From: Pseudomonadota bacterium
GTDB taxonomy: Bacteria; Pseudomonadota; Alphaproteobacteria; Rhizobiales; Xanthobacteraceae
Reading direction: 5' to 3'
Length of the DNA stretch: 64,000 bases
Assembly (NCBI GenBank): GCA_023404675.1
Contig: JAEYAW010000018.1
Span: forward strand, 62,001 to 126,000
Below, in pieces: positions 1-10,050 of the stretch. A program made the translations under genes and the position numbers. The notes under the pieces are model-generated. The model made no database searches. It was not told the DNA's origin and saw only the letters and a program-made list of their open reading frames with translations. The stretch's first letter is position 1. Every line of letters begins with the position of its first letter.

Positions 1-1127
1 CCATGGACGATATGACAATCGACGTCGTGCGCGCGGTCGAGACCGAGCAGTCCAACAGCACCTCACTCGTCGACGAGCAGTTTGTCGTCAAAGTCTATCG
101 GAAGCTGGAATCCGGCATCAATCCCGAGGTTGAGGTCAGCCGCTTTCTCACCGAGATCGCCGGCTTCGCCAATTCGCCGATGTTTCTCGGCAGCGTCGAG
201 TTGGTCGAAGGCGATCGGCGCAGCGCTGTCGCCTCGGTGCATGCTTTTGTCCAGAATCAGGGCGATGCCTGGACGGTCAGCGGCGGCTATCTCGACCGCT
301 TTGTGGAGGAACAGCGCCTCCTGTCGGCGAGCGAGACCCCGCACGAGACCGAAAGCCAGTCCGTGTATCTGCGCTACATGTCGAGCCTCGGCCGCCGTGT
401 CGCCGAGATGCAGTTCGCGCTGGCAAGCCGCGACGATATCGAGGACTTCAGACCCGAGCCGATCACGGCCGCGCAGGTGAGCGGCTGGATCGAGGACGTC
501 GCCCACCGCGCCGACCACGTGTTCGCAAGTCTTGCGGAGCGCCGCGACAGCGTGCGCGATCCGGATCGCCTGCTGATGGAGCGGGCGCTGGCCGCCCGTC
601 CTCTGCTGCAGCAGAAGCTCGATGCCTTTGCGGCCACGCTGCCGTCGGCAATGAACATCCGCCACCACGGCGATTTCCATCTGGGCCAGGTGCTCATCGT
701 CAAGGACGACGTCTTCATCATCGATTTCGAGGGCGAGCCCCGCCGCAGCATCGCCGAGCGCCGCCGCAAGGCGCCCGCCGCGCGGGACGTCGCCGGCCTG
801 GTCCGTTCGCTTGATTATTCCGTGACGGCTGCGCTGGAACGCGCGCTCAAGATTGCCAACGACGATCAGGGCCGCCTCGCCTATGCGCTGGAAAACTGGC
901 GCGAGCGCGCGGTCGCGGCATTCCTCGTGTCCTATCGCGAGACCATGGGAACCAGCCAGCTGTGGCCCGCCGCCGCGGGCGAGGCCGAAGATCTGTTGAA
1001 CTTCTTCCTGCTGGAAAAGGTTGTCTACGAGATCGAATACGAGATGGCTTACCGGCCGGACTGGATTCGCGTGCCGCTCGCCGGGCTGCTGCGCGTCCTG
1101 TCCGAAGGCAACGAGAGAACGGAATGA
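1..1127 (+). CDS. treS: Trehalose synthase/maltokinase fusion, C-terminal maltokinase part (5' end outside window)
   Basis: This is the 3' part of a gene that enters the window in frame; an internal ATG at 3 is unlikely to be the true start. The visible 374 residues match the maltokinase (Mak/Pep2) module, which phosphorylates maltose with ATP to give maltose-1-phosphate for GlgE-type or glycogen metabolism. The aminoglycoside-phosphotransferase-like active site is visible as HHGDFHLGQ near residue 220, followed by IIDFEGEP, the Mg-binding DFEG segment. In most proteobacteria with this layout the module is fused behind the GH13 trehalose synthase TreS, which would lie upstream; that part is inferred, not seen. 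The stop overlaps the glgB start (ATGA), so the two are translationally coupled. No glgE is visible downstream. Confidence 0.85.
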   Translation, partial: MDDMTIDVVRAVETEQSNSTSLVDEQFVVKVYRKLESGINPEVEVSRFLTEIAGFANSPMFLGSVELVEGDRRSAVASVHAFVQNQGDAWTVSGGYLDRFVEEQRLLSASETPHETESQSVYLRYMSSLGRRVAEMQFALASRDDIEDFRPEPITAAQVSGWIEDVAHRADHVFASLAERRDSVRDPDRLLMERALAARPLLQQKLDAFAATLPSAMNIRHHGDFHLGQVLIVKDDVFIIDFEGEPRRSIAERRRKAPAARDVAGLVRSLDYSVTAALERALKIANDDQGRLAYALENWRERAVAAFLVSYRETMGTSQLWPAAAGEAEDLLNFFLLEKVVYEIEYEMAYRPDWIRVPLAGLLRVLSEGNERTE

Positions 1128-3268
1128 CAGCGATACCAGCGGACGCCTATGCAATCGTTGAAGGGCGGCATCCCGACCCCTTCCGCTACCTCGGCCCTCA
1201 CCGCGAAGGCGACCGCACGGTGATCCGTGCGTTCCTGCCCGATGCGGCGCAGGTCGAGGCGGTCGACGAGCATGGCCATCGCGCGCCGCTGCCCCGCATC
1301 CACGACGCGGGACTGTTCGCGGGTCACGCGCCAGATGATGCCGGCCGCTACAGGCTGTGCGCGCAATACGGCGACCGGAAGGTTCAGCTCGAAGATCCTT
1401 ACCGCTTTCCGCCGATCCTGAGCGACTTCGATCTGCATCTGCTGAACGAGGGCCGCCACCTGCGGCTTTACGACAAGCTCGGCGCGCATCCGATGACGCT
1501 TGATGGCGTCGCGGGTGTCGGCTTCGCCGTGTTCGCGCCGAATGCGCGTCGCGTCAGCGTCGTCGGCGACTTCAACTCCTGGGACGGCCGACGCCATGCC
1601 ATGCGCGTGCGCGGCAATGGCTACTGGGAAATCTTTGTGCCCGCTGTCGCCGCGGGGGAGCGCTACAAGTTCGAAATCGTCGCCGCCGATGGCCGCGTGC
1701 TGCCGCTGAAGGCCGATCCGCTGGCCTTCGCCGCCGAGTTGCGCCCCGCCACAGCCTCCGTCGTTATCGATGAGTCCCGGCTGCCGCATCCGCAGCCCGT
1801 TGCCGCCGACATGAACTCACTCGGCAAGCCGGTCTCGATCTACGAGGTGCATCTCGGCTCGTGGCGACGGCGCGATGGCGGCGCGTGGCTGACCTATCGC
1901 GAACTGGCCGACATGCTGCCCGCCTATGCGCGCGACATGGGTTTCACCCATCTGGAATTCCTGCCGGTCAGCGAACATCCGTTCGATGGCTCATGGGGCT
2001 ATCAACCGACCGGCCTCTATGCGCCGACGAGCCGCTTCGGCCCGCCGGAAGATTTTGCGGCGCTGATCGACGCCTGCCATCGCGAGGGCCTCGGCGTCAT
2101 TCTTGACTGGGTGCCCGGCCATTTTCCGGATGACGCCCACGGCCTCGGCCAGTTCAACGGCACCGCTCTTTATGAGCACGCCAATCCGCTGCAGGGCCGC
2201 CATCTCGACTGGGGCACGCTGATCTATAACTACGGGCGCACGGAGGTGACGAACTTCCTGATCGCCAACGCGCTGTTCTGGCTGGATCGTTATGGCATCG
2301 ATGGTCTGCGCGTCGATGCGGTCGCCTCGATGCTCTATCTCGACTACAGCCGCCCGCCGGGCAGATGGATTCCCAACAAATACGGCGGCCGGGAAAATCT
2401 CGAAGCCATCGACTTCCTGCGACGCTTCAATACCGAGGTGTTCGGGCGCTTTCCGCACGCCACCACCATGGCCGAGGAATCCACCTCATGGCCGCAGGTC
2501 TCGCGGCCGGTCGATACAGGCGGTCTCGGCTTCGGCTACAAATGGAATATGGGGTGGATGCACGACACCCTGAACTACATCAGCAAGGATCCGATCCATC
2601 GCCAGCACCATCACGGCGACATCCTGTTCGGACTGCACTACGCATTCTCGGAGAACTTCGTGCTGCCGCTGTCGCATGACGAGGTGGTGCACGGCAAGCG
2701 ATCCATCCTCGGCCGGATGCCCGGCGACGAGTGGCAGCGCTTCGCCAACCTGCGCGCGTATTATGGTTTCATGTTCGGCCATCCCGGCAAGAAGCTGCTG
2801 TTCATGGGGGGCGAGATCGCGCAGGAGCGCGAATGGAACCACGATGCCTCGCTCGACTGGCACCTGCTCGGCCAGCCGCGCCATCAGGGCGTCCAGGCGC
2901 TGGTCCGCGATCTGAACCAGCTCTATCGCGCGACGCCCGCGCTCCACGAACTCGACTGCGACGCGGGCGGCTTCGAATGGATCGTGACGGACGACGCCGG
3001 CCGCAACGTGTTCGCCTGGATGCGCAAGGGCCTGGCACCCCATGCGCGCTGCCTTGTCATCGCGAATTTCTCGCCGAACGTCTATTCCGGCTATCGTGTT
3101 CGCGTGCCGTTTCCGGGACGCTGGCGAGAGGTCCTGAATTCAGACTCGAATTTCTATGGCGGCTCGAATGTCGGAAATTCAGGCAGCGTCGAAACAACCG
3201 CCGGTCCGGTGCCCTATCTGGAGCTGACCATTCCCCCCCTTGCCGTTATTTTCCTCATACCGGATTGA
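1124..3268 (+). CDS. glgB: 1,4-alpha-glucan branching enzyme GlgB
   Basis: A 714-residue branching enzyme that makes alpha-1,6 branches in glycogen in the cytoplasm. The N-terminal part holds two CBM48-like beta modules; the second contains GVGFAVFAPNARRVSVVGDFN. The GH13 barrel follows, with the nucleophile region DGLRVDAVASMLYLDY, the acid/base Glu in MAEEST and the LPLSHDEVVHGK motif typical of GlgB. The frame stays open further upstream, but the ATG at 1124 overlaps the previous stop by four bases and gives the usual MTAIPADAYAIVEGRHPDPF-type N-terminus, so it is preferred. Length and domain order are normal for the family. Confidence 0.97.
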   Translation: MTAIPADAYAIVEGRHPDPFRYLGPHREGDRTVIRAFLPDAAQVEAVDEHGHRAPLPRIHDAGLFAGHAPDDAGRYRLCAQYGDRKVQLEDPYRFPPILSDFDLHLLNEGRHLRLYDKLGAHPMTLDGVAGVGFAVFAPNARRVSVVGDFNSWDGRRHAMRVRGNGYWEIFVPAVAAGERYKFEIVAADGRVLPLKADPLAFAAELRPATASVVIDESRLPHPQPVAADMNSLGKPVSIYEVHLGSWRRRDGGAWLTYRELADMLPAYARDMGFTHLEFLPVSEHPFDGSWGYQPTGLYAPTSRFGPPEDFAALIDACHREGLGVILDWVPGHFPDDAHGLGQFNGTALYEHANPLQGRHLDWGTLIYNYGRTEVTNFLIANALFWLDRYGIDGLRVDAVASMLYLDYSRPPGRWIPNKYGGRENLEAIDFLRRFNTEVFGRFPHATTMAEESTSWPQVSRPVDTGGLGFGYKWNMGWMHDTLNYISKDPIHRQHHHGDILFGLHYAFSENFVLPLSHDEVVHGKRSILGRMPGDEWQRFANLRAYYGFMFGHPGKKLLFMGGEIAQEREWNHDASLDWHLLGQPRHQGVQALVRDLNQLYRATPALHELDCDAGGFEWIVTDDAGRNVFAWMRKGLAPHARCLVIANFSPNVYSGYRVRVPFPGRWREVLNSDSNFYGGSNVGNSGSVETTAGPVPYLELTIPPLAVIFLIPD

Positions 3269-3273
3269 TATGA

Positions 3274-5349
3274 ATGCGCATCTCCTCGGGTACACCGCAT
3301 CGTTTGGGATCGACGTGGGACGGGCGCGGAACCAACTTCGCCCTGTTTTCCGCGAACGCCGAAAAAGTCGAACTCTGCCTGTTCGACTCCTACGGCCGCC
3401 GCGAACTCGAACGCATCGCGCTGCCCGAGCGCACGGAAGACGTCTGGCACGGCTATCTCGCCGACGTCTCGCCGGGGCAGGTCTACGGCTATCGCGTGCA
3501 CGGGCCATATGATCCCGAGCACGGGCATCGGTTCAACGCCAACAAGCTGATGCTCGATCCTTACGCCAAGCGCCTCGCGGGACGGCTGGTGTGGAGCGAC
3601 GCGCATTTCGCCTATCGTGCCGGCAGCGCGCGCGAGGATCTGTCGTTCGACCGGCGGGACAATTCGCGCGGCGTGCCGAAGGCCGTGGTGGTCGAGGAGA
3701 TGTTCAACTGGGGCCGTCGCGAGATACGCCCGCATATCCCCTGGGAAGACACCATCGTCTACGAGGCGCACGTCAAGGGACTCACCCAGATGCGCGAGGA
3801 CGTGCCGCCACACTGGCGCGGCACCTATCGCGGCCTGTCATCGCCCGCGGTGGTCGATCATCTCAAACGGCTTGGCGTCACCACCATCGAACTGCTGCCG
3901 ATTCACTCGCTGATCGACGATCGCTATCTCGTCGAAAAGAAGCTCGTAAACTACTGGGGCTACAACACCCTCGGTTTCTTTGCGCCGGAGCCGCGCTATT
4001 CGACGGACGGCGCACTGGATTCCTTCCGCACCACCGTGGCGCGGCTGCACGATGCAGGCATCGAGGTGCTGCTCGATGTTGTCTACAACCATACCTGCGA
4101 GGGCAACCACATGGGGCCATCGCTGTCGTTTCGCGGCATCGACAATGCCTCCTACTACTGGCTGATGCCGGACAATCCGCGCTTCTACGACGACTTCACC
4201 GGCTGTGGAAATTCCGTCAAGCTCACCCATCCGCGCGTCTTGCAGCTGGTGATGGATTCGTTGCGCTACTGGGTCGAGGTCTGCCATGTCGATGGCTTCC
4301 GCTTTGACCTTGCGACAACACTCGGCCGCGACGTCAACGGGTTCGATCGTAACGGCGCGTTTTTCAGCGCGATCCGGCAGGACCCGATTCTGGCCACCGT
4401 CAAAATGGTTGCCGAACCGTGGGATCTCGGCATGGGCGGCTATCAGGTCGGCGCGTTTCCGTCGCAATGGTCGGAATGGAACGATCGCTATCGCTCGGCG
4501 CTGCGCCGCTACTGGGCCGGCGAAGGCAATCTGATCGGCGAAATCTCCAAGCGCATGACGGCTTCGTCCGACGTATTCCATCACGACGGACGCGCGCCCC
4601 GCGCCAGCGTGAACCATGTGACCGTGCATGACGGCTTCACGCTCGCCGATCTGTTCGCCTACAACGAGAAGCACAACGAGGCGAACGGGGAAGACAATCG
4701 CGACGGCGCCAACGACAACCACAGCAACAATTGCGGCACCGAAGGGCCGACCGACGATCCTGCCATCCAGGCTCTGCGCCGGCGGCTGCGCAAGAACCAG
4801 CTTGCATGTCTGCTGCTCGCACAGGGCACGCCCCTTATTCTTGCTGGCGACGAGGTCGGAAACAGTCAGGGCGGCAACAACAACGCCTACTGTCAGGACA
4901 ACGAGATCGGCTGGGTGGACTGGTCGAAGCTCGGCGACGAGCACGACGACATGACCGGTTTCGTCGGCCATGTTGCGGCGTTACGAAGACGCTTTCCACA
5001 ACTGCGCACGGCGCAATGGATGGACGGCAAGAAGCCGGATGGCAGTTTCGACGTTCTGTGGCTGACGCCGGACGCGAACGAGATGGTGGACACCGACTGG
5101 AATTTCCCGGAAGGGCGTTTCCTTGCCTACGTGCTCGGGCCCCACGGCGACAACCGCGAGGCGATCTTTATCGTTCTCAACGCGTCGCCCGATGCAATCA
5201 AATTCCATTTCCCTCGTCTCGACGCCTACAAGACCTGGGAGGAAGTGCTGAACACAGCCGAACCGTTGCCGTCAAACGGACCGTTCGATGCCGCAAGCCC
5301 GCTCGTCGCGCCGCCGCGCGCGGTGCTCGCCTTCGCGGCCTCGTCATGA
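3274..5349 (+). CDS. glgX: Glycogen debranching enzyme GlgX
   Basis: A 691-residue GH13_11 isoamylase-type enzyme that removes alpha-1,6 branches from phosphorylase-limited glycogen. It starts five bases after the glgB stop. A CBM48-like N-terminal domain (RGTNFALFSANAEKVELCL) precedes the catalytic barrel. Catalytic positions are visible: DGFRFDLATTLGRD (nucleophile), VAEPWDLG (acid/base) and NHVTVHDGFTLADL (third carboxylate). The Asn/Asp-rich loop after HDGFTLADL (NEKHNEANGEDNRDG) is typical of GlgX. The stop overlaps the treZ start by ATGA. Confidence 0.96.
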   Translation: MRISSGTPHRLGSTWDGRGTNFALFSANAEKVELCLFDSYGRRELERIALPERTEDVWHGYLADVSPGQVYGYRVHGPYDPEHGHRFNANKLMLDPYAKRLAGRLVWSDAHFAYRAGSAREDLSFDRRDNSRGVPKAVVVEEMFNWGRREIRPHIPWEDTIVYEAHVKGLTQMREDVPPHWRGTYRGLSSPAVVDHLKRLGVTTIELLPIHSLIDDRYLVEKKLVNYWGYNTLGFFAPEPRYSTDGALDSFRTTVARLHDAGIEVLLDVVYNHTCEGNHMGPSLSFRGIDNASYYWLMPDNPRFYDDFTGCGNSVKLTHPRVLQLVMDSLRYWVEVCHVDGFRFDLATTLGRDVNGFDRNGAFFSAIRQDPILATVKMVAEPWDLGMGGYQVGAFPSQWSEWNDRYRSALRRYWAGEGNLIGEISKRMTASSDVFHHDGRAPRASVNHVTVHDGFTLADLFAYNEKHNEANGEDNRDGANDNHSNNCGTEGPTDDPAIQALRRRLRKNQLACLLLAQGTPLILAGDEVGNSQGGNNNAYCQDNEIGWVDWSKLGDEHDDMTGFVGHVAALRRRFPQLRTAQWMDGKKPDGSFDVLWLTPDANEMVDTDWNFPEGRFLAYVLGPHGDNREAIFIVLNASPDAIKFHFPRLDAYKTWEEVLNTAEPLPSNGPFDAASPLVAPPRAVLAFAASS

Positions 5350-7145
5350 GCGCGGTCAATGCGCGCGGCCAGTTCGGCCCGCTGCTTCAGGACGACGGCA
5401 CGACCTTCCGGCTCTGGGCTCCCGGCGCGCAGCGAGTGGATGTCGTCCTTGATACCCCCCGCACGATGACCCGCGAAAATGACGGCTGGTATCGGCTGCA
5501 CTGTCCCGGCATCGGGGCGGACACGCACTATCGCTTCCGCATCGATGGCGAACTCGACGTGCCGGACCCGGGCTCCGATTTTCAGCCGGAGGATATCTCG
5601 GGCCCCAGCCGAATTGTGGATCACGGCGCCTACCACTGGCGCGCGGAAGGTTGGCGCGGGCGGCCGTGGCATGATGCCGTCGTCATCGAAACTCACGTCG
5701 GCACGTTCACGCCGGACGGCACGTATCGAGCAATGATCGACAGGCTCGATCATCTGGTCGAGACCGGAATCACTGCGCTCGAACTGATGCCACTCGCTGA
5801 TTTTCCCGGCCGCTGGAACTGGGGCTACGATGGCGTCCTGTGGTATGCGCCCGACAGCACCTACGGCACGCCGGACGATCTCAAGACACTCGTCGACGAA
5901 GCGCATCTGCGCGGACTGATGGTGCTTCTCGACGTCGTCTACAATCACTTCGGCCCCGAAGGAAATTATCTCGGCCGCTATGCGCCGCAGTTTTTCTCGC
6001 AGGCCGAAACGCCGTGGGGCAGCGCCATCGACTATTCCGTGCCGCAGGTCCGTGCCTTCGCCATCGAGAACGCGCTGCACTGGCTGCGCGACTATCGCTT
6101 CGACGGGCTGCGGCTGGATGCGGTCCATTCCATCGTCGAGCCAGGGGCAGCGCAGATGCTGCGCGAGCTTTCGCGCGCGGCGGGCGAGCTCGCTGCGCTC
6201 ACCTCGCGGCACATCCATCTCGTACTGGAGAACGACGACAACCGCGCCGCCGTGCTCGATTCCTCCATCGATCCGCCGGACGGCCGCTATCGCGCACAAT
6301 GGAACGACGACTATCACCACGCCTGGCACGCCCTGCTCACCGGCGAGCATCATGGTTACTATGCCGACTACGCGGACAAGCCGTTGCAACATGTGGTGCG
6401 TGCGCTCTCCAGCGGCTTCGCCTATCAGGGCGAGCCGTCGCCGCACCGCGATGGACAGGCGCGCGGCGAGCCGAGCGGCAACCTTCCTCCAGCCGCCTTC
6501 GTCAATTTCCTGCAGAACCACGACCAGACCGGAAACCGTCCGCTCGGCGAGCGGCTCGATGCGCTGGCCTCGCCTGCAGCCGTCGAGGCCGCGCTCGCGG
6601 TGCTGCTGCTCGCACCCATGCCGCCGATGCTGTTCATGGGCGAGGAATGGGGCTCGCGCGTGCCGTTTCTGTTTTTCTGCGATTTCGGAGGCGATCTTGC
6701 CGACGCCGTCCGCAATGGCCGCAGACGCGAGTTTCGCCACGCCTACGAGATGTACGGCGAGGGTATCCCCGATCCGCTCGACGCGCAGACCTTTCGACGC
6801 GCCAAACTCGACTGGCTGACGTGCCAGTCCCGCACCGGCAAGGCACGGCTGGGCTATGTCCGCGAATTGCTGGCGATCCGCGCGGAAAAGATCCGCCCGC
6901 ATCTCGACGAACTGACATTCGGGTCTGCTAACGCGGAAGACAGCGGGCTGGTAAGCGCATCATGGACCCATCGCCGTGGTTCGGACTTGTTGCTGTATGC
7001 CAATCTGTCGAACCAGCCGGCGATGGCCCGGCCAAAGCTGGGCCACACCATGATCTGGGGCAACGCAAAGGACGCGGCCAAGGCGGCGTCCACGGTCACG
7101 CCTATGGCTCCGTGGGAGGTGGTCTGGGCTTTCGGACCCGCGTGA
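5346..7145 (+). CDS. treZ: Malto-oligosyltrehalose trehalohydrolase TreZ
   Basis: A 599-residue GH13_10 enzyme that releases trehalose from maltooligosyl-trehalose made by TreY. The N-terminal segment FRLWAPGAQRVDVVL is the CBM48-like domain. Catalytic motifs are FDGLRLDAVHSI, LVLENDDN and NFLQNHDQTGN. The open frame extends far upstream inside glgX, but the ATG at 5346 overlaps the glgX stop (ATGA) and gives the family's usual N-terminus. It is followed directly by treY, so both steps of the TreY-TreZ trehalose route are encoded together. Confidence 0.95.
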   Translation: MSAVNARGQFGPLLQDDGTTFRLWAPGAQRVDVVLDTPRTMTRENDGWYRLHCPGIGADTHYRFRIDGELDVPDPGSDFQPEDISGPSRIVDHGAYHWRAEGWRGRPWHDAVVIETHVGTFTPDGTYRAMIDRLDHLVETGITALELMPLADFPGRWNWGYDGVLWYAPDSTYGTPDDLKTLVDEAHLRGLMVLLDVVYNHFGPEGNYLGRYAPQFFSQAETPWGSAIDYSVPQVRAFAIENALHWLRDYRFDGLRLDAVHSIVEPGAAQMLRELSRAAGELAALTSRHIHLVLENDDNRAAVLDSSIDPPDGRYRAQWNDDYHHAWHALLTGEHHGYYADYADKPLQHVVRALSSGFAYQGEPSPHRDGQARGEPSGNLPPAAFVNFLQNHDQTGNRPLGERLDALASPAAVEAALAVLLLAPMPPMLFMGEEWGSRVPFLFFCDFGGDLADAVRNGRRREFRHAYEMYGEGIPDPLDAQTFRRAKLDWLTCQSRTGKARLGYVRELLAIRAEKIRPHLDELTFGSANAEDSGLVSASWTHRRGSDLLLYANLSNQPAMARPKLGHTMIWGNAKDAAKAASTVTPMAPWEVVWAFGPA

Positions 7146-9901
7146 TGGCCCCCCGCGTTCCGCTCGCCACCTATCGCGTCCAGCTGAAAGCGGACTTCGG
7201 CTTCGATGCGGCGGCGGCAATCGTGCCTTATCTGAAGGCGCTCGGCATCACGCACCTGTATGCCTCGCCATTCCTGAAAGCGCGTGCGGGCTCCGCGCAT
7301 GGCTATGACATCGTCGATCACACCCAGATCAATCCCGAACTCGGCGGCGACGAAGGGTTCGAACGTCTCTCCGCCGCCCTGAGAGCTCACGATCTCGGGC
7401 TGATCCTCGATTTCGTGCCCAATCACATGGGCGTTCACTATGCCGACAATCCATATTGGCTCGACACGTTGGAGTGGGGACCGGCCTCGCCTCATGCCGT
7501 GATGTTCGACATCGACTGGGACCTGCTCGCCCACCGCGCACGCGGCGGCGTGCTGGTGCCGATCCTCGGCGCGCCTTACGGACAGGTGCTCGAACGCGGC
7601 GAGATCGAACTGCGTTTCGATGCGGACGCCGGCGAGTTGTCGGCATGGTACTACGAGCACCGCCTGCCGATTGCCCCGCAGCGCTACGGCGAGATCCTGC
7701 GATCCATCGTCCAGACGGCCGGAATCGCCGCGCAGCCGGCCGGACAGGCGCTTCTCGCGCTCGCCGCGCAGTACGGCGGCCTGCGGCGTCCGACCTATGC
7801 GGAGGCACCAGCGTTCAAGGCTGCGCTGGCGGCCATCGACGGCATTGCGGACATCATGCAGACGGGACTTGCGGCCTACCGCGCCGGGCCGAGGTCGCCG
7901 GACAGCACCCAGACGCTGCACCGCCTGCTGGAGCGGCAGCACTACCGGCTCGGCCACTGGTCGCTGGCAAGCAGCGAGATCAACTACCGGCGCTTCTTCG
8001 ACGTCAATTCGCTGGCGGGCCTGCGCGTCGAGGAGCCGGAGGTATTCGCGACCATCCATCCTGTCGTCCGCCGCCTCATCGCCGAAGATAAACTGCAAGG
8101 CGTGCGGCTCGATCACATCGACGGGCTGAGGGATCCGGCACAATACTGCCAGCGCCTGCAACGCTTGTTTCGCGATGCGCGGCGGGGCAGCCGCCCTTAT
8201 CTGCTGATCGAAAAGATCGTGGGCCATGGCGAGGCGCTGCCGAAATTCTCCGGTGTCGACGGCACCACGGGCTATGAGTGGCTGAACGCGATCTCGCGCG
8301 TGCTGGTGAACGAAAGCGGGCTGAACGACCTGGACGAGACCTGGCGGCAGGTCAGCAATATTGCGCCGAACTTTCCGCCGGTTCTGAGAGAAGCCAAACA
8401 GCGCGTGCTGGAAACGCTGCTGGTGAGCGAATTCACAGTGCTGTGGCGTCTGTTGTCGCGCATCGCGGCCGGTCACTACACCACGCGGGATTTTTCCGCC
8501 GACAGCCTGCGGCAGGCGCTCGAACTCTACATTCTGAATTTTCCGGTCTACCGCACCTATCTCACGGCGAGCGAACCTTCGCCGGCAGACCGCGTGCTGA
8601 TCGATACCACGATCGCAAAGGCGCGGCGCGACTGGTTCGGCGCGGACGACGGCATCTTCGACTTCCTGCGCGATTGCCTGACGATGGATCTCGTTCGCGG
8701 CACGCGAGGCCTTCACAGCAGGCCGCGCGTGCGCCGCTTCGCGCTGAAGATGCAGCAGTTCACCGGGCCGATGATGGCGAAGTCGCTGGAGGACACCGCG
8801 TTCTATCGCTACCATCGGCTGCTGGCGCTCAACGAGGTCGGCGGCGAGCCGGCGGCGTCCGCACTGTCGCTCGACGACTTTCATGCGCAGCAGCGCGAAC
8901 GCGCAGCACAATGGCCGCATGGCCTGACGGCGACCGCGACTCACGACACCAAACGCGGCGAAGATGCCCGCACCCGCATTCTCGCCATCGCCGAGATGCC
9001 CGGCGAGTGGTCGGCGGCGGTGTCGCAATGGAAGATGCTCAACGCGCTGCATGTCGTGACGGATGGTGTTCGCCGCGCGCCGTCCGCCGCCGCGGAGTAC
9101 ATGCTGTATCAGACGCTGATCGGCGTCTGGCCGCCGAATGGCACTGACGCCAGCCTTGTCGAGCGGGTGCAGGCATTCGCACTCAAGGCCGCGCGCGAGG
9201 CCAAGCTGGAAACGAGCTGGCTCAATCCCGATCCTTTCTATGAAGACGGTCTCCGCACGTTCATCGCCCGGATTCTCGATCCGGCGGCATCCGGCGAATT
9301 TCTGGACAAGTTCGCCACCTTCGCGCGGCGCACCGCGCTGATCGGCGCGTTGAATTCGCTGAGCCAGCTCACACTCAAGGCGACGCTTCCGGGCGTGCCG
9401 GATTTTTATCAAGGGACGGAATTCTGGGATCTGTCGATGGTCGATCCCGACAATCGACGCCCGGTGGATTTTGCGGTGCGGCAGGCGGCAATGCAGATGC
9501 CGCTCGCTCTGGATTCGGAGTCGCTGGCTGGCAACTGGACCGACGGGCACATCAAGCTGGCGTGGACCCGGCACCTGATCGCGCTGCGGGCCGCCGATCC
9601 CGATCTGTGGACGAATGGCGACTACGTGCCGCTGGAGGTCACCGGGCCGCACAGGGAGCACGTGATCGCGTTCGCCCGGCGGCACGGCACAAAAGCGGCG
9701 ATTGTGGCGGCGGGGCGCTGGTTTGCGCCTTTCACCGATCAGGGCCGCCGCTGGTTCGCGCCGGACCGCATTGATGCCACTGTCATGATCGGCGGTTATC
9801 GTGCGGGACAATCAGGCGACGCCGGACTGCCGGTCCGGGCGCTGTGGAAGGATCGTCCCGCTGCCGTCGTCGCGGCGGACGCTGTCAGGCAGGCGGGATG
9901 A
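7145..9901 (+). CDS. treY: Malto-oligosyltrehalose synthase TreY
   Basis: A 918-residue GH13_26 enzyme that converts the reducing end of a maltooligosaccharide to an alpha,alpha-1,1 trehalose unit. The start MAPRVPLATYRVQLKADFGF is characteristic; the ATG at 7145 shares one base with the treZ stop (TGATG), and a GTG one codon earlier is an alternative. Motifs include LYASPFLKARAGSAHGYD, the nucleophile region GVRLDHIDGLRDP, the acid/base segment LLIEKIVG and TATATHDTKRGEDAR. With TreZ it forms trehalose from glycogen-derived chains; with treS-mak upstream the operon carries two trehalose routes. A strong hairpin follows immediately after the stop. Confidence 0.96.
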   Translation: MAPRVPLATYRVQLKADFGFDAAAAIVPYLKALGITHLYASPFLKARAGSAHGYDIVDHTQINPELGGDEGFERLSAALRAHDLGLILDFVPNHMGVHYADNPYWLDTLEWGPASPHAVMFDIDWDLLAHRARGGVLVPILGAPYGQVLERGEIELRFDADAGELSAWYYEHRLPIAPQRYGEILRSIVQTAGIAAQPAGQALLALAAQYGGLRRPTYAEAPAFKAALAAIDGIADIMQTGLAAYRAGPRSPDSTQTLHRLLERQHYRLGHWSLASSEINYRRFFDVNSLAGLRVEEPEVFATIHPVVRRLIAEDKLQGVRLDHIDGLRDPAQYCQRLQRLFRDARRGSRPYLLIEKIVGHGEALPKFSGVDGTTGYEWLNAISRVLVNESGLNDLDETWRQVSNIAPNFPPVLREAKQRVLETLLVSEFTVLWRLLSRIAAGHYTTRDFSADSLRQALELYILNFPVYRTYLTASEPSPADRVLIDTTIAKARRDWFGADDGIFDFLRDCLTMDLVRGTRGLHSRPRVRRFALKMQQFTGPMMAKSLEDTAFYRYHRLLALNEVGGEPAASALSLDDFHAQQRERAAQWPHGLTATATHDTKRGEDARTRILAIAEMPGEWSAAVSQWKMLNALHVVTDGVRRAPSAAAEYMLYQTLIGVWPPNGTDASLVERVQAFALKAAREAKLETSWLNPDPFYEDGLRTFIARILDPAASGEFLDKFATFARRTALIGALNSLSQLTLKATLPGVPDFYQGTEFWDLSMVDPDNRRPVDFAVRQAAMQMPLALDSESLAGNWTDGHIKLAWTRHLIALRAADPDLWTNGDYVPLEVTGPHREHVIAFARRHGTKAAIVAAGRWFAPFTDQGRRWFAPDRIDATVMIGGYRAGQSGDAGLPVRALWKDRPAAVVAADAVRQAG

Positions 9902-9902
9902 A

Positions 9903-9936
9903 GGCCGTCCGGGATCGTAGTAAGGGCCGGACGGCC
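9903..9936 (+). terminator. Strong hairpin directly after treY
   Basis: A perfect 10-bp inverted repeat, GGCCGTCCGG at 9903-9912 and CCGGACGGCC at 9927-9936, with a 14-base loop. It begins one base after the treY stop codon. There is no T-run behind it, so it may be a Rho-assisted end or an mRNA-stabilising 3' structure for the glucan/trehalose operon. Confidence 0.55.
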
Positions 9937-10050
9937 CCACGGACGTCGTGCCGATTCATGATCGGTTCCCTCCCCCCGCGACGGCTCCCATAGGCAAAAC
10001 GGCCGCCCTTCGCAAGCCCTGTGGACGACGCCGAAACCCTGCAGAGCGCC

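Noticed and set aside
6854..9811. 985-codon open frame on the minus strand
   Set aside because: It lies entirely antisense to treY. Long antisense frames are expected in GC-rich DNA with strong third-position bias, and the translation is Arg/His/Gln-rich with no domain.
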